Source of the DNA: Acidobacteriota bacterium
GTDB taxonomy: Bacteria > Acidobacteriota > Terriglobia > Terriglobales > Acidobacteriaceae
NCBI GenBank assembly: GCA_021778845.1
Contig: JAJYBU010000031.1
Location: forward strand, 1 to 45,639
Reading direction: 5' to 3'
DNA: 45,639 nt
The position numbers and the translations under genes are program-made. This document shows positions 1 through 8,216 of this stretch, piece after piece. The notes under the pieces were generated by a model, which had not been told where the DNA came from, ran no database searches, and saw only the letters and a program-made list of their open reading frames with translations. Numbering within the stretch: position 1 is the stretch's first letter; each line of letters begins with the position of its first letter.

Positions 1-84
1 TACGACTCTCTTTCCAAGGCATGAACGTATCTTCTTGCGTTCAACCAATGCTTAAGAGCCCTCAGACCTCCGTATCTGTAAACG

Positions 85-825
85 ATGTCTCCGGTCTTTC
101 GTGTAAACCATGTCCTCGGTACCTACTACGAGCTCGAAGCCATCGCCAATGCCAACGAACCCATCATCGCGATAGGCGCCACCATGCAGCACGACCCACA
201 GAGCATCATGCTCCGCGCAAACTCAACCATCCACACCTGGGCCGACCTCGACGGCCACACCCTCGCCGTGAAGCCAAGTTCCCCCTGGTGGGAGTTCATC
301 CGCAATATATTTCACCTCGATCATATCGATGAGATTCCTGCCACCTTCAGCGTCGCGAACTTCCTCCAGGATCTCAAGTGCATTCAGCAGGCCTTCGTCA
401 CCTCCGAACCCTACTTCGCCCAAAGCGCCGGCGTCGCCGCCCGCATGCTACTCAACTGCAACGCCGGCTATGATCCCTATCGCGTTCTCTACACCTCGGA
501 GTCCTTTGCGTACGACCATCCCGACATCGTCGCGAAGTTCACACGTGCTTCCACCCGCGGCTGGCGCGATTACATGAATGACTCCACCGCCGCCAATGCC
601 ATGATCGAAAAGCTCAACCCCGCACTCAGTCCTGATTGAGCCAACTACAGCTACAGCGCCCTAAAGACAGGCCACTACGTTACCGGCGATGACCCCTCAG
701 GCATCCAGACCGGACACTTTGGCCCAGCCCGTTGGACCACCCTCTACAACCAACTCCTCGACCTGCACATCATCCAGAAGCCCATCGATCCCGGCATCGC
801 CTACACCTTCCAATTCATGCAGTAG
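85..825 (+). pseudogene. Broken NMT1/THI5-like ABC transporter substrate-binding protein
   Basis: The translation resembles the C-terminal two thirds of an NMT1/THI5-like (SsuA/TauA/ThiY type) periplasmic binding protein. It has the pattern 'W.DL.GHTLAV.P.SPWWEF' followed by helices with 'A.VTSEPYFA' and 'DIVAKFTRA'. The frame is interrupted by TGA at 637-639 and then continues in the same frame with clearly related protein (ANYSYSALKTGHYVTG, ending FQFMQ) to TAG at 823-825. Upstream of about 82 the same frame carries stops at 22-24 and 79-81, so no intact N-terminus or signal peptide exists. Intact relatives are about 320-350 residues; only about 246 codons remain here. I infer a decayed gene. 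The family call is moderate and the substrate is unknown. Confidence 0.6.
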
Positions 826-937
826 CGAACCGCCATTGCCTGTCTGGTAAGGATACCTCGCTCCAACACGAGTACTTCTCGTTCTGTCCATCGCGTTTGA
901 CTGGACATTCGATCAGCCTCAGCCTGATCGAATGCGC

Positions 938-1804
938 TCACTCTCTAGGTTTCGAAGAAAACTCGATCAACGTCCCGTCTGGATCTGTCACGTAGACACC
1001 TTCGCTGGTAGCTCGGAATACAAATCCTCTTCTCTTCAGGTCCTTGGCCGTGCGTCGAATACTGTGGACCTGAAAGATCAGATCTGGAAAGGCACGGTTA
1101 TCGGGGCTCTTTAGGAGAACGCTCTCTCCAGATGGGCCGGGCAGAAGTAAGTCGCTCCGATCATTGCTGGAGGCAGGGTGGAAGGAGAGCTTGTTGATAT
1201 AAAAAGCCTCTGCGGCCGCCGTATCCTGCATGTTGACGGCTACAGTTTTAAGATGCTCCGACAGACGATCCTTCCCGAGATGTTGCGATCGATCTCGAGA
1301 ATGAAGCGAGCCCGGCAAGTACTGGGTGTACTCGATATTCTGGTTCTCCGGGCCGACCATGGTAAAGAGCAGGTTGCCGGCGTGCGCTTTCCTTACCTCC
1401 GTGGGTGTCAATCCACGCAGTCGGTACGCCGCGTTGAGTTGGACTAGGTCGGAGCCTTCAAAACAAACATGCATGAAGCCGGCCTGTGGGTCCTTCCGGG
1501 TTAGCGGATATAACTCAATAAATTGAAGATCATTGATCTTGATAAAGGCTTGGACGGTCTTACCATCCTTACTGAACGCGAATGCCTGTTCAAATCCAAG
1601 CCTCTGATAAAAATTAGAAGTCTTCGCAATATCTGGAACTTGAAAAGCAACATGCGCAATTCCGCTTAGGGCGACAGATTGCCCCCAACCTGGCCTGGTT
1701 GACGCCATGACTAGGACCGTCAGGCTCCACAACATATGGAGTGAAAGCCCGCGCAGAGAAGTAGGAGCTTTTGGTTGTCCGAGCGTTTGTTTCGGTCGTT
1801 TCAT
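938..1804 (-). CDS. Secreted two-domain VOC (glyoxalase/dioxygenase fold) protein
   Basis: A 288-residue protein with an N-terminal hydrophobic export signal (SLHMLWSLTVLVMAS, then a GWGQS cleavage-like site near residue 42). Two vicinal-oxygen-chelate modules follow, about residues 46-165 ('IAHVAFQVPDIAKTSNFYQRLGF') and 183-288 ('LKTVAVNMQDTAAAEAFYINKLSF', ending 'VTDPDGTLIEF'). The 'DPDGTLIEF' ending is the usual last beta-strand of VOC domains. The ATG is preceded by GGAGGAAA with a short spacer, which fixes the start. It lies 333 bp downstream of the acetylesterase on the same strand. The reaction cannot be told from sequence. Export is unusual for a VOC enzyme, but similar secreted VOC proteins are common in Acidobacteria. 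Confidence 0.8.
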   Translation of the reverse strand: MKRPKQTLGQPKAPTSLRGLSLHMLWSLTVLVMASTRPGWGQSVALSGIAHVAFQVPDIAKTSNFYQRLGFEQAFAFSKDGKTVQAFIKINDLQFIELYPLTRKDPQAGFMHVCFEGSDLVQLNAAYRLRGLTPTEVRKAHAGNLLFTMVGPENQNIEYTQYLPGSLHSRDRSQHLGKDRLSEHLKTVAVNMQDTAAAEAFYINKLSFHPASSNDRSDLLLPGPSGESVLLKSPDNRAFPDLIFQVHSIRRTAKDLKRRGFVFRATSEGVYVTDPDGTLIEFSSKPRE

Positions 1805-2137
1805 AGATATTTCCTCCGACGCTTAATTGCAATCACGATGAGTGTGTCAGCTAATGAGTAGCCACTGCATTCATGAGTTGGGTAGCGAAATGCTGGAATA
1901 ATCCGACCTAACCATCCTTGACGAATATTCACACGCTATTGTTACAGGTAAACACCACGGCATCTTTCATTATCTAGGTATTTTGTTCCAACCCAAAAAT
2001 TCCCCACATTTCAAAGCATCCTGGGTGTCGAAGCTTTCGTCCCATGGCGTTAGTCAAACGGATGAGCGACAAATGGTGCCCAGATGACCTCCATGCTGCC
2101 CTCCAACATTGCTAGTGACGATAGGGGCGCGCTCCTT
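1805..2137. other. Intergenic region between the acetylesterase and VOC genes
   Basis: These 333 bp separate two minus-strand genes. Apart from the Shine-Dalgarno of the VOC gene at about 1811-1818 I see no convincing gene. An AT-richer stretch at about 1925-2010 could hold the VOC promoter, but I could not pick a clear -35/-10 pair. No strong hairpin terminator follows the acetylesterase stop. Confidence 0.5.
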
Positions 2138-3499
2138 TCATCTCTCGTAAGGAGTCGTCGCAGAGAAATATGGACTGGGAGGGAGTGACCAATCCGAAAA
2201 TGGGTCAGGATGCGCGGGGTTGAAGGGTGATAGGGGCAAGCGGAGGTAGCGTTCGAGGGGAAGCTTCTGTACACGAATGGTCTGCACAATGGCTCGCGCC
2301 AACTCATAGGCACCGTAAGAAGTGAAGTGGGTATTGTCCTTCAGTTCCACTGGTTGATCCGGAAAAGAATTTGCCGGAAAGTGAACAAACGCATGTAAGG
2401 TCCCCGCTTCGCCCATCGCTTCAAACAAGGTTTTACTTAGAGCATTCAGGTCGATGAGATCGACGTCCTGTTGCGCTGCAACCTCACGCATCGCTTGCGG
2501 ATAATCGCCGAGCGTCGGGACAATTGTGCCATCGGCGCCAAAATCGCGACGATTCATCGGTGTAACCAGGATTGGGGTTGCGCCGTGAGCGCGGGCTTCG
2601 CGGATGTATTGAAGGAGATAGGTTTTGAAATCGGTCGCCGCAGGAACATAGCCCTGGCCGGGCTTCTGATCATTGTGCCCGAACTGAATCATCAGATAGT
2701 CGCCGGCGCGGATGGTGGACATAAGTTTCGCCAAGCGACCTTCGCTGACAAAACTGCGAATGGTTTCCCCGGACTCCGCCTCGTTAGCCACGGAGATTCT
2801 GGAGTTTAAAAAGACTGGCAGCATCTGCCCCCACGCAGCCCAGGGCTCTTTGGTTTGATCGACGACCGTCGAGTCGCCTGCGATGTAAATGGTAGGGACG
2901 TTATTGATAGGTCGAATGGAGATAGACCGAATGCTGGGATGATCGCCGTTGAATTCGAGGCTCAGTCGGTCGTCCCAATCCTGTGCGCCAACCTCTCGCT
3001 GCTTGAGCCTTACCTGTGGGAAGGGGCCGGTTGTGTGCGGCTCTCCAGGAGGGAAGATGTTTGGTGTCCGGACGTTGACAACGAACACCACTCGACGGGA
3101 TCCTCCGGCAGAGACTTCCATTTGCTTCACGAAGAGGCGGCGTGATTCGGCACGCACGGTTGTTGTGGATGCCCCTGGGCCGCCTAACACGAGCGTCACC
3201 TGATAGTTGCCATCCGGGGCCGCAACTGAGAAGTAGAAAGGTTGTGTGCTACCGCACGAGCCTCCGGTGAAGCTGTCTGGAACAGTACCGAAATCGAACC
3301 CGAACGTCGATGCCGGCGCGTTGTAGCGAGAGGTGGCGGAGAGATGAATCGCGCCCTTCGTAGGCGTTGCCTGCGAACAATCGAAGGACTGCGCCATCGA
3401 TGCCGTACGGAGTGCGAAGGGAATCAGGCCGAGCAGCAGAGTGTAACGATGGAAGAGAATTCGGGTGAAAGCAAAAGTTGCGTTGCGGAGATCAATCAC
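2138..3499 (-). CDS. Exported rhamnogalacturonan acetylesterase (SGNH/GDSL, CE12-like)
   Basis: Predicted to remove acetyl groups from the galacturonate residues of rhamnogalacturonan-I, opening the backbone to lyases and hydrolases. A signal peptide (TLLLGLIPFALRTASMAQS) is followed by a galactose-binding-like beta-sandwich (about residues 36-186) and the SGNH domain. Catalytic blocks are complete: 'IAGDSTV' (nucleophile Ser210), 'ESGETI', 'QFGHNDQ' (Asn276) and 'KDNTHF' (Asp388-x-x-His391). I chose the GTG at 3499 because GAGGA lies 7 nt upstream and the signal peptide then has normal length. An in-frame ATG at 3535 and TTG at 3541 are alternatives without a clear ribosome binding site. It is divergent from the GH106-GH28-GH105 operon and fits that pathway. 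The exact substrate is inferred from family and context. Confidence 0.88.
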   Translation of the reverse strand: MIDLRNATFAFTRILFHRYTLLLGLIPFALRTASMAQSFDCSQATPTKGAIHLSATSRYNAPASTFGFDFGTVPDSFTGGSCGSTQPFYFSVAAPDGNYQVTLVLGGPGASTTTVRAESRRLFVKQMEVSAGGSRRVVFVVNVRTPNIFPPGEPHTTGPFPQVRLKQREVGAQDWDDRLSLEFNGDHPSIRSISIRPINNVPTIYIAGDSTVVDQTKEPWAAWGQMLPVFLNSRISVANEAESGETIRSFVSEGRLAKLMSTIRAGDYLMIQFGHNDQKPGQGYVPAATDFKTYLLQYIREARAHGATPILVTPMNRRDFGADGTIVPTLGDYPQAMREVAAQQDVDLIDLNALSKTLFEAMGEAGTLHAFVHFPANSFPDQPVELKDNTHFTSYGAYELARAIVQTIRVQKLPLERYLRLPLSPFNPAHPDPFSDWSLPPSPYFSATTPYER

Positions 3500-3933
3500 G
3501 GCATGATCCTCATAAGAGATGACGGATGCGATCATACACAATGGCGGTGATGATTGGAAATAAGTTTCCTATTGACATTAGCATGTGGAATGCGTAGAGT
3601 TTGCATGTCTCAGAGAAGTGCGGCGGAAGGAGTTCATCGGAGGAAGTAGGGCTTCCGCGTTTCGTGTCGTGGTTCACCAATACCGGTTGTTGCCCTGCTG
3701 ATGGTTTCTATAAGGGAGTGCGCGGTCGCAGAAGCCTTACTTTCCGTCGTCAGTAGTTGCGAATTGTGTCTAACTAAGTTGTGATCGTCGATTTGGTCCA
3801 CCTGGGAACGAAAGGCAGAGCTTAGCTGCTCTTGTGTGCCCAATTCATAACGCGATAAATGGTGGATGCTGTGCAGTCAGCTGATGTAGCTACCATTCTC
3901 ATAATCTAATAAGATTTCAGCGAGGTTATCCCG
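3500..3933. promoter_or_regulatory. Divergent control region between acetylesterase and GH106 operon
   Basis: No convincing gene lies in this region; a 69-codon minus-strand frame at 3634-3843 has no recognisable features. On the plus strand TTGACA (3572-3577) is followed after 17 nt by TAGAGT (3595-3600), a good promoter pair pointing to the GH106 operon with a leader of about 330 nt. The TTGACA sits in the 9-mer TATTGACAT (3570-3578), which recurs upstream of the TonB receptor and the GH2 gene. GAGG at about 3921-3924 acts as ribosome binding site for the GTG start at 3934. Confidence 0.5.
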
Positions 3934-6792
3934 GTGGGTACGACGGAAGAGAAGAACACAAGACACCAGACACGCACCTGGAAAGACCTCATTCGGCGAC
4001 GCATGTTAATGACCGTCGTCATCCTTCTCGTTTCTGCCACTATGACCGTTGCTCAGGAGATAATCACTCCTGGCTCAAAGAAGATTGGGGAGATCTACCA
4101 GGGCTTCATTCTTCCTCCCAACGATGTGCGTCCGATGGTTCGGTGGTGGTGGTTTGGTGTTGCCGTAGAGAAGCCAGAAATTCTCCGCGAGCTTGAACAG
4201 ATGAAACTCGATGGCATTGGGGGTGTTGAGCTTGCCTTCGAATATCCCCAGGTCCTCAATGAGCCGGCCCGAAATCTTGAAAATCTTCCGTTCCTGTCGT
4301 CCGCAATGCTGGACGATGTGAGCTACGCACAGGCCGAGGGTCGCCGGCTCGGACTTCGTGTTGACGTAACTCTGGGCAGCGGATGGCCGTACGGCGGCCC
4401 GTCGACAACGCTTGCCAATGCCGCTGGCCGGCTGCGTATCGTCCAAGTTCAGTTGAGTCCGGGTGCCACAACTGTTACGCCGCCGCCGTTGCACGAGGGT
4501 GATACGCTCATCTCGGCGGCTGAGGTGAACGGAGAACCGTCGCATTGGGACGCGGGCTCTGCACGTACCCTCAAGCTAGCGCCTGGCGGAGTGGTCGTAG
4601 TGCCCTCGAGCGGCTCCCGTACTGTCCTCTTCTTCATCGCAGGCCACAGTCGACAGCAGGTCAAGCGCGCTGCGGTCGGCGCCGAAGGCTATGTGCTCGA
4701 TCCCTTCAGCCACACGGCAGTCGCGAGCTATCTCAAGGCGGTCGGCGAACCGCTCGTCAAGGCGTTTGGCAGTACGCCGCCTTATGCGATTTTCTCCGAC
4801 TCGCTTGAAACCTACGGTGCTGACTGGACTTCCGATCTTCCGTCCGAGTTTCTCAAGCGGCGCGGCTATGACCTTATCCCGCACCTCGCGGAGTTGGTAG
4901 CAGGAGGATCTGTCTCAGCCGATACGGTGCGTCACGATTATGGTCGAACGCTCACCGAACTCGTCAACGAGAATTACCTCACGCAGATCAATGATTGGGC
5001 GATGGCGCGCCACACGCGGTTCCGCTCGCAGACCTACGGTACGCCTGCGGTCAGCTTCTCCAGCCAGAATCTCGTCGGCCTGGCGGAAGGGGAAGGCCCG
5101 CGGTGGCGTGAGTTTTCCACCCTGCGTTGGGCGACTTCGGCGAACCATGTCTTCGACCACAACGTCACGTCGGGAGAGACCTTCACTTGGCTGCATTCGC
5201 CGGTCTTCCGTGCCACTCCGCTGGATATGAAGGCCGAGGCAGACATCGATTTCATCATGGGCGAGAACCAGTTGATCTTCCACGGTTGGCCCTACTCTGC
5301 GCCCCAGGTTGGTAATCCTGGCTGGTCGCTCTACGCTGCGGCGGCGCTCAACGACCACAATCCGTGGCACCCAGTCATGCCATCGGTCACGAAGTATATT
5401 TCGCGCCTCAGCTACCTGATGCGCCAGGGTATGCCTTCGAACCAGGTCGCGGTTCTGCTGCCAACCGATGATGCCTGGGCGAGCTTTGCGCCGGACAAGG
5501 TCAGCATCACCGATCAGATGAAGAAGTTAGTGGCGCCTGCACTCATCTCCAACATCCTCTCAGCTGGCTACAACGTAGACTTCACCGACGCCGACGCCAT
5601 CGATCGTGTCGGTATTCACAACCAGATTCTTGTCCTGCCGCCAACTGACCGCATCCCTTCTGAGACGCTGGAGAAGATTGCGAAGTTTGCCAGCGACGGT
5701 GGAAAGGTCATTGCCGTCGGCCGCGTTCCTTCGACGTCTCCCGAAGGCGAACCACTGAAAGTCCCGCAGGTATGTCCTGCGGACGGCCGCAGGGCTACTG
5801 CGTGTCACCCGCTCTTCGATCCCGCGACGTTCACCCTGATCACGGATCTGTCGCAACTCAGCCTAGCGCTGAACAAAAGTGCACAGCCCGACTTTCAATT
5901 GATCGATCCAGACGTCGCAACCAAAAATCAACTCGGCTTCATCCGCCGCAAGCTCACCGCTGCAGACATCTATTTTGTTGTAAACACAAGCAACCGGGCA
6001 ATCGACACAACCGCTACTTTCGCCACGACCCATAAGATTGCAGAGCAATGGAACCCCGACACCACCGTCGTCACCCGCGCATCCGCATCGTCACAACCAA
6101 TTCATCTGGCACCGTATGAGTCCAGCGTGTTCGTCTTCTCCGATGCCCTACGTCCGTCCGCACCGGAGTTAACGCTAACCTCCGCGCGCGAGCTCTCTAA
6201 CCTGAGCAACGACTGGCAGGTCGCGTTTCCCGCTATCAGTCGATCCATCAACGAACGCAATCTATCCGACTGGATTGCCGATCCAAGGACCCTTCATTAC
6301 TCCGGGGAGGCGATCTACAAGCGTGAGTTCACAGTTGCCGCTTTACCTCCGAAGCATACTGTCTGGCTCACTATCGATGGAGGCAAGTCGCTGCCTGGTG
6401 CTCCGAACTCTGCGACTGTACCCGAGTCAGTCGGCCACGATGGCCTGGTCAACCCTCTCGTCACCCATCCTGGCCCGGGTATGCGTGCGTATTTCGATCC
6501 TCCCATACGCGAAGCTGCTCTGGTGAGCATAAACGGCAGACAGGTTGGCGCTCTGTGGCACCCGCCCTATGTCCTCGACGTCACGAAGTATCTCAAACCA
6601 GGAAGAAACCAGATCGAAATCCGAGTATTCAACACGGCCCTGAATGCATGGTCCGCGCTGCCTCCGCATAACTATGCGCCGCTTATAGCAAAGTACGGGG
6701 ACCGCTTTCAGATGCAAGACCTTGATAAAGTGATCCCCATCTCATCAGGCCTGCTTGGCTCCATTCGTCTCGTCAGCGCGGAGGATAAATGA
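3934..6792 (+). CDS. Exported GH106 alpha-L-rhamnosidase
   Basis: A 952-residue glycoside hydrolase that would release terminal alpha-L-rhamnose from rhamnogalacturonan-derived or other rhamnosides. The N-terminus has an export signal after RRR (MLMTVVILLVSATMTVAQE). The GH106 opening pattern follows: 'P.VRWWWFG' (Trp71-73), then 'ILRELEQMKLDGIGGVEL' and 'LGLRVDVTLGSGWPYGG'. The C-terminal 170 residues form a galactose-binding-like sandwich ('YKREFTV', 'VSINGRQVGALWHPPYVLDVT'). The GTG start has GAGG 7-8 nt upstream; an internal ATG at 4003 would leave a shorter signal and lacks a ribosome binding site. The stop codon overlaps the start of the next gene (ATGA), so translation is probably coupled. 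Substrate specificity is inferred from the neighbours. Confidence 0.88.
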   Translation: MGTTEEKNTRHQTRTWKDLIRRRMLMTVVILLVSATMTVAQEIITPGSKKIGEIYQGFILPPNDVRPMVRWWWFGVAVEKPEILRELEQMKLDGIGGVELAFEYPQVLNEPARNLENLPFLSSAMLDDVSYAQAEGRRLGLRVDVTLGSGWPYGGPSTTLANAAGRLRIVQVQLSPGATTVTPPPLHEGDTLISAAEVNGEPSHWDAGSARTLKLAPGGVVVVPSSGSRTVLFFIAGHSRQQVKRAAVGAEGYVLDPFSHTAVASYLKAVGEPLVKAFGSTPPYAIFSDSLETYGADWTSDLPSEFLKRRGYDLIPHLAELVAGGSVSADTVRHDYGRTLTELVNENYLTQINDWAMARHTRFRSQTYGTPAVSFSSQNLVGLAEGEGPRWREFSTLRWATSANHVFDHNVTSGETFTWLHSPVFRATPLDMKAEADIDFIMGENQLIFHGWPYSAPQVGNPGWSLYAAAALNDHNPWHPVMPSVTKYISRLSYLMRQGMPSNQVAVLLPTDDAWASFAPDKVSITDQMKKLVAPALISNILSAGYNVDFTDADAIDRVGIHNQILVLPPTDRIPSETLEKIAKFASDGGKVIAVGRVPSTSPEGEPLKVPQVCPADGRRATACHPLFDPATFTLITDLSQLSLALNKSAQPDFQLIDPDVATKNQLGFIRRKLTAADIYFVVNTSNRAIDTTATFATTHKIAEQWNPDTTVVTRASASSQPIHLAPYESSVFVFSDALRPSAPELTLTSARELSNLSNDWQVAFPAISRSINERNLSDWIADPRTLHYSGEAIYKREFTVAALPPKHTVWLTIDGGKSLPGAPNSATVPESVGHDGLVNPLVTHPGPGMRAYFDPPIREAALVSINGRQVGALWHPPYVLDVTKYLKPGRNQIEIRVFNTALNAWSALPPHNYAPLIAKYGDRFQMQDLDKVIPISSGLLGSIRLVSAEDK

Positions 6793-8216
6793 CTCGTTGG
6801 CGGATAAGTCTCTTCATCGCGATCCTTGCTTGCGCTGCTACAGCGAGTGCTGCCATCGTCAATGCGACGGCCTTTGGTGCCAAAGGGGACGGTGTGACGC
6901 TCGACACGGCTGCCATTCAAAAAGCCATCGATACTGCTGCCGCAACCCATGGCGCAGTGATCTTTGCGCCTGGAACTTATTTGACCGGTTCAATCTTTGT
7001 GAAGAGTCACGTCACGCTGCTGGTCGACAAGGGGGTAACGCTTCTGGGATCGCAGAGGTTAGCCGACTATCCGATGATGCCCACGCGCATTGCCGGTATT
7101 GAGATGTCGTGGCCGGCCGCGCTCGTAAATATCTCCGATCAAACGGATGCGTCGATTATAGGAGAGGGCACCATTGACGGCGACGGCAAGGTCTTCTGGG
7201 AGAGCTACTGGACCTTGCGAAAGAAATATGAATCCCAGGGACTGCGCTGGGCCGCAGACTATGACGCGCAGCGACCGCGGCTTATCCAGATCTTCAAGTC
7301 TTCAAACGTGCATCTGGGTGGAGGTCTGCAACTTCGCCGCTCCGGCTTCTGGACCGTACACATCTGCTATTCGAGGGGCGTTACCGTCCACGGCATCACG
7401 ATTCGTAATAATGTCGATGGCCACGGACCATCGACGGATGGCGTCGATATCGATTCATCCCGCCACATCCTGGTGGAGGACGCAGATATTTCGGTGAATG
7501 ATGACGCACTCTGTCTCAAGGCTGGACGCGACTCCGACGGACTACGTGTGAATCGCCCGACCGAGGATGTCATCATCCGGGATTCGATCGTTCGTGCCGG
7601 TGCGGCTGTGATCACCATCGGGAGTGAAACGTCTGGTGGCTTCCGCAACATTCAGGCCTACAACCTTAAGGGCCTCTCCCCGGTTGGCGTTGGCATTCTC
7701 TTCAAATCCGCTCATACGCGTGGAGGCTGGTCGGATAACATTCGCATCCACGACATCACGATCACTGATGTTCCGGTGGTCTTCCGCATCACCATGAACT
7801 GGAATCCCAGCTATAGCTATGCAACGATTCCCGATGGAATGACGGACTATCCTGCGTATTGGAAGATTCTAGCGACTCCTGTTCCGGAGGCGGAGGGACG
7901 AGCGAACTTTCATGACGTGAAGATCTGGAACGTCAAAGCCACAGGTGCGAAGACTGCGTTCGAGGTGAGCGCTTATCCCCAAGTGCGGCTCAGTCACTTC
8001 CATTTCAAGCATCTTCAGATCGAAGCAACCACGGCTGGCCACATTTATGATGTCCAGGACTGGACGTTCTCCGCTGTCGCCTTGAAGACCACCGACGGTA
8101 GCGTTGTCACGCTCTCGGACGATGTAAATATTAAGGGGATCGCCTCATTCCAAGTATCAAATCCAAACAAAACCGAAACTTCAGCAAAGAGCTTCGCGGA
8201 ACAGGACAAAAACTAA
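6789..8216 (+). CDS. Exported GH28 polygalacturonase/rhamnogalacturonan hydrolase
   Basis: A 475-residue right-handed beta-helix enzyme of the pectinase family. The signal peptide is RISLFIAILACAATASA, and the domain begins 'NATAFGAKGDGVTLDTAAIQKAID', typical of GH28. Active-site signatures are 'STDGVDID' (the N/S-T-D-G Asp), 'NDDALCLK' (paired Asp) and 'TIGSETSGG', the last replacing the G-H-G of fungal enzymes as in many exo-acting bacterial relatives. 'GVGILFKSAHTRGG' occupies the RIK-like substrate-binding position. It overlaps both neighbours by a few bases (ATGA/TAATG junctions) and sits between rhamnosidase and GH105, so cleavage of galacturonate linkages in rhamnogalacturonan or homogalacturonan oligomers is likely. 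Exo versus endo action cannot be settled by eye. Confidence 0.88.
   Translation: MTRWRISLFIAILACAATASAAIVNATAFGAKGDGVTLDTAAIQKAIDTAAATHGAVIFAPGTYLTGSIFVKSHVTLLVDKGVTLLGSQRLADYPMMPTRIAGIEMSWPAALVNISDQTDASIIGEGTIDGDGKVFWESYWTLRKKYESQGLRWAADYDAQRPRLIQIFKSSNVHLGGGLQLRRSGFWTVHICYSRGVTVHGITIRNNVDGHGPSTDGVDIDSSRHILVEDADISVNDDALCLKAGRDSDGLRVNRPTEDVIIRDSIVRAGAAVITIGSETSGGFRNIQAYNLKGLSPVGVGILFKSAHTRGGWSDNIRIHDITITDVPVVFRITMNWNPSYSYATIPDGMTDYPAYWKILATPVPEAEGRANFHDVKIWNVKATGAKTAFEVSAYPQVRLSHFHFKHLQIEATTAGHIYDVQDWTFSAVALKTTDGSVVTLSDDVNIKGIASFQVSNPNKTETSAKSFAEQDKN

Noticed and set aside
3634..3843. A 69-codon minus-strand frame in the acetylesterase-GH106 spacer
   Set aside because: No ribosome binding site, no recognisable domain, and it covers the region expected to hold promoters.
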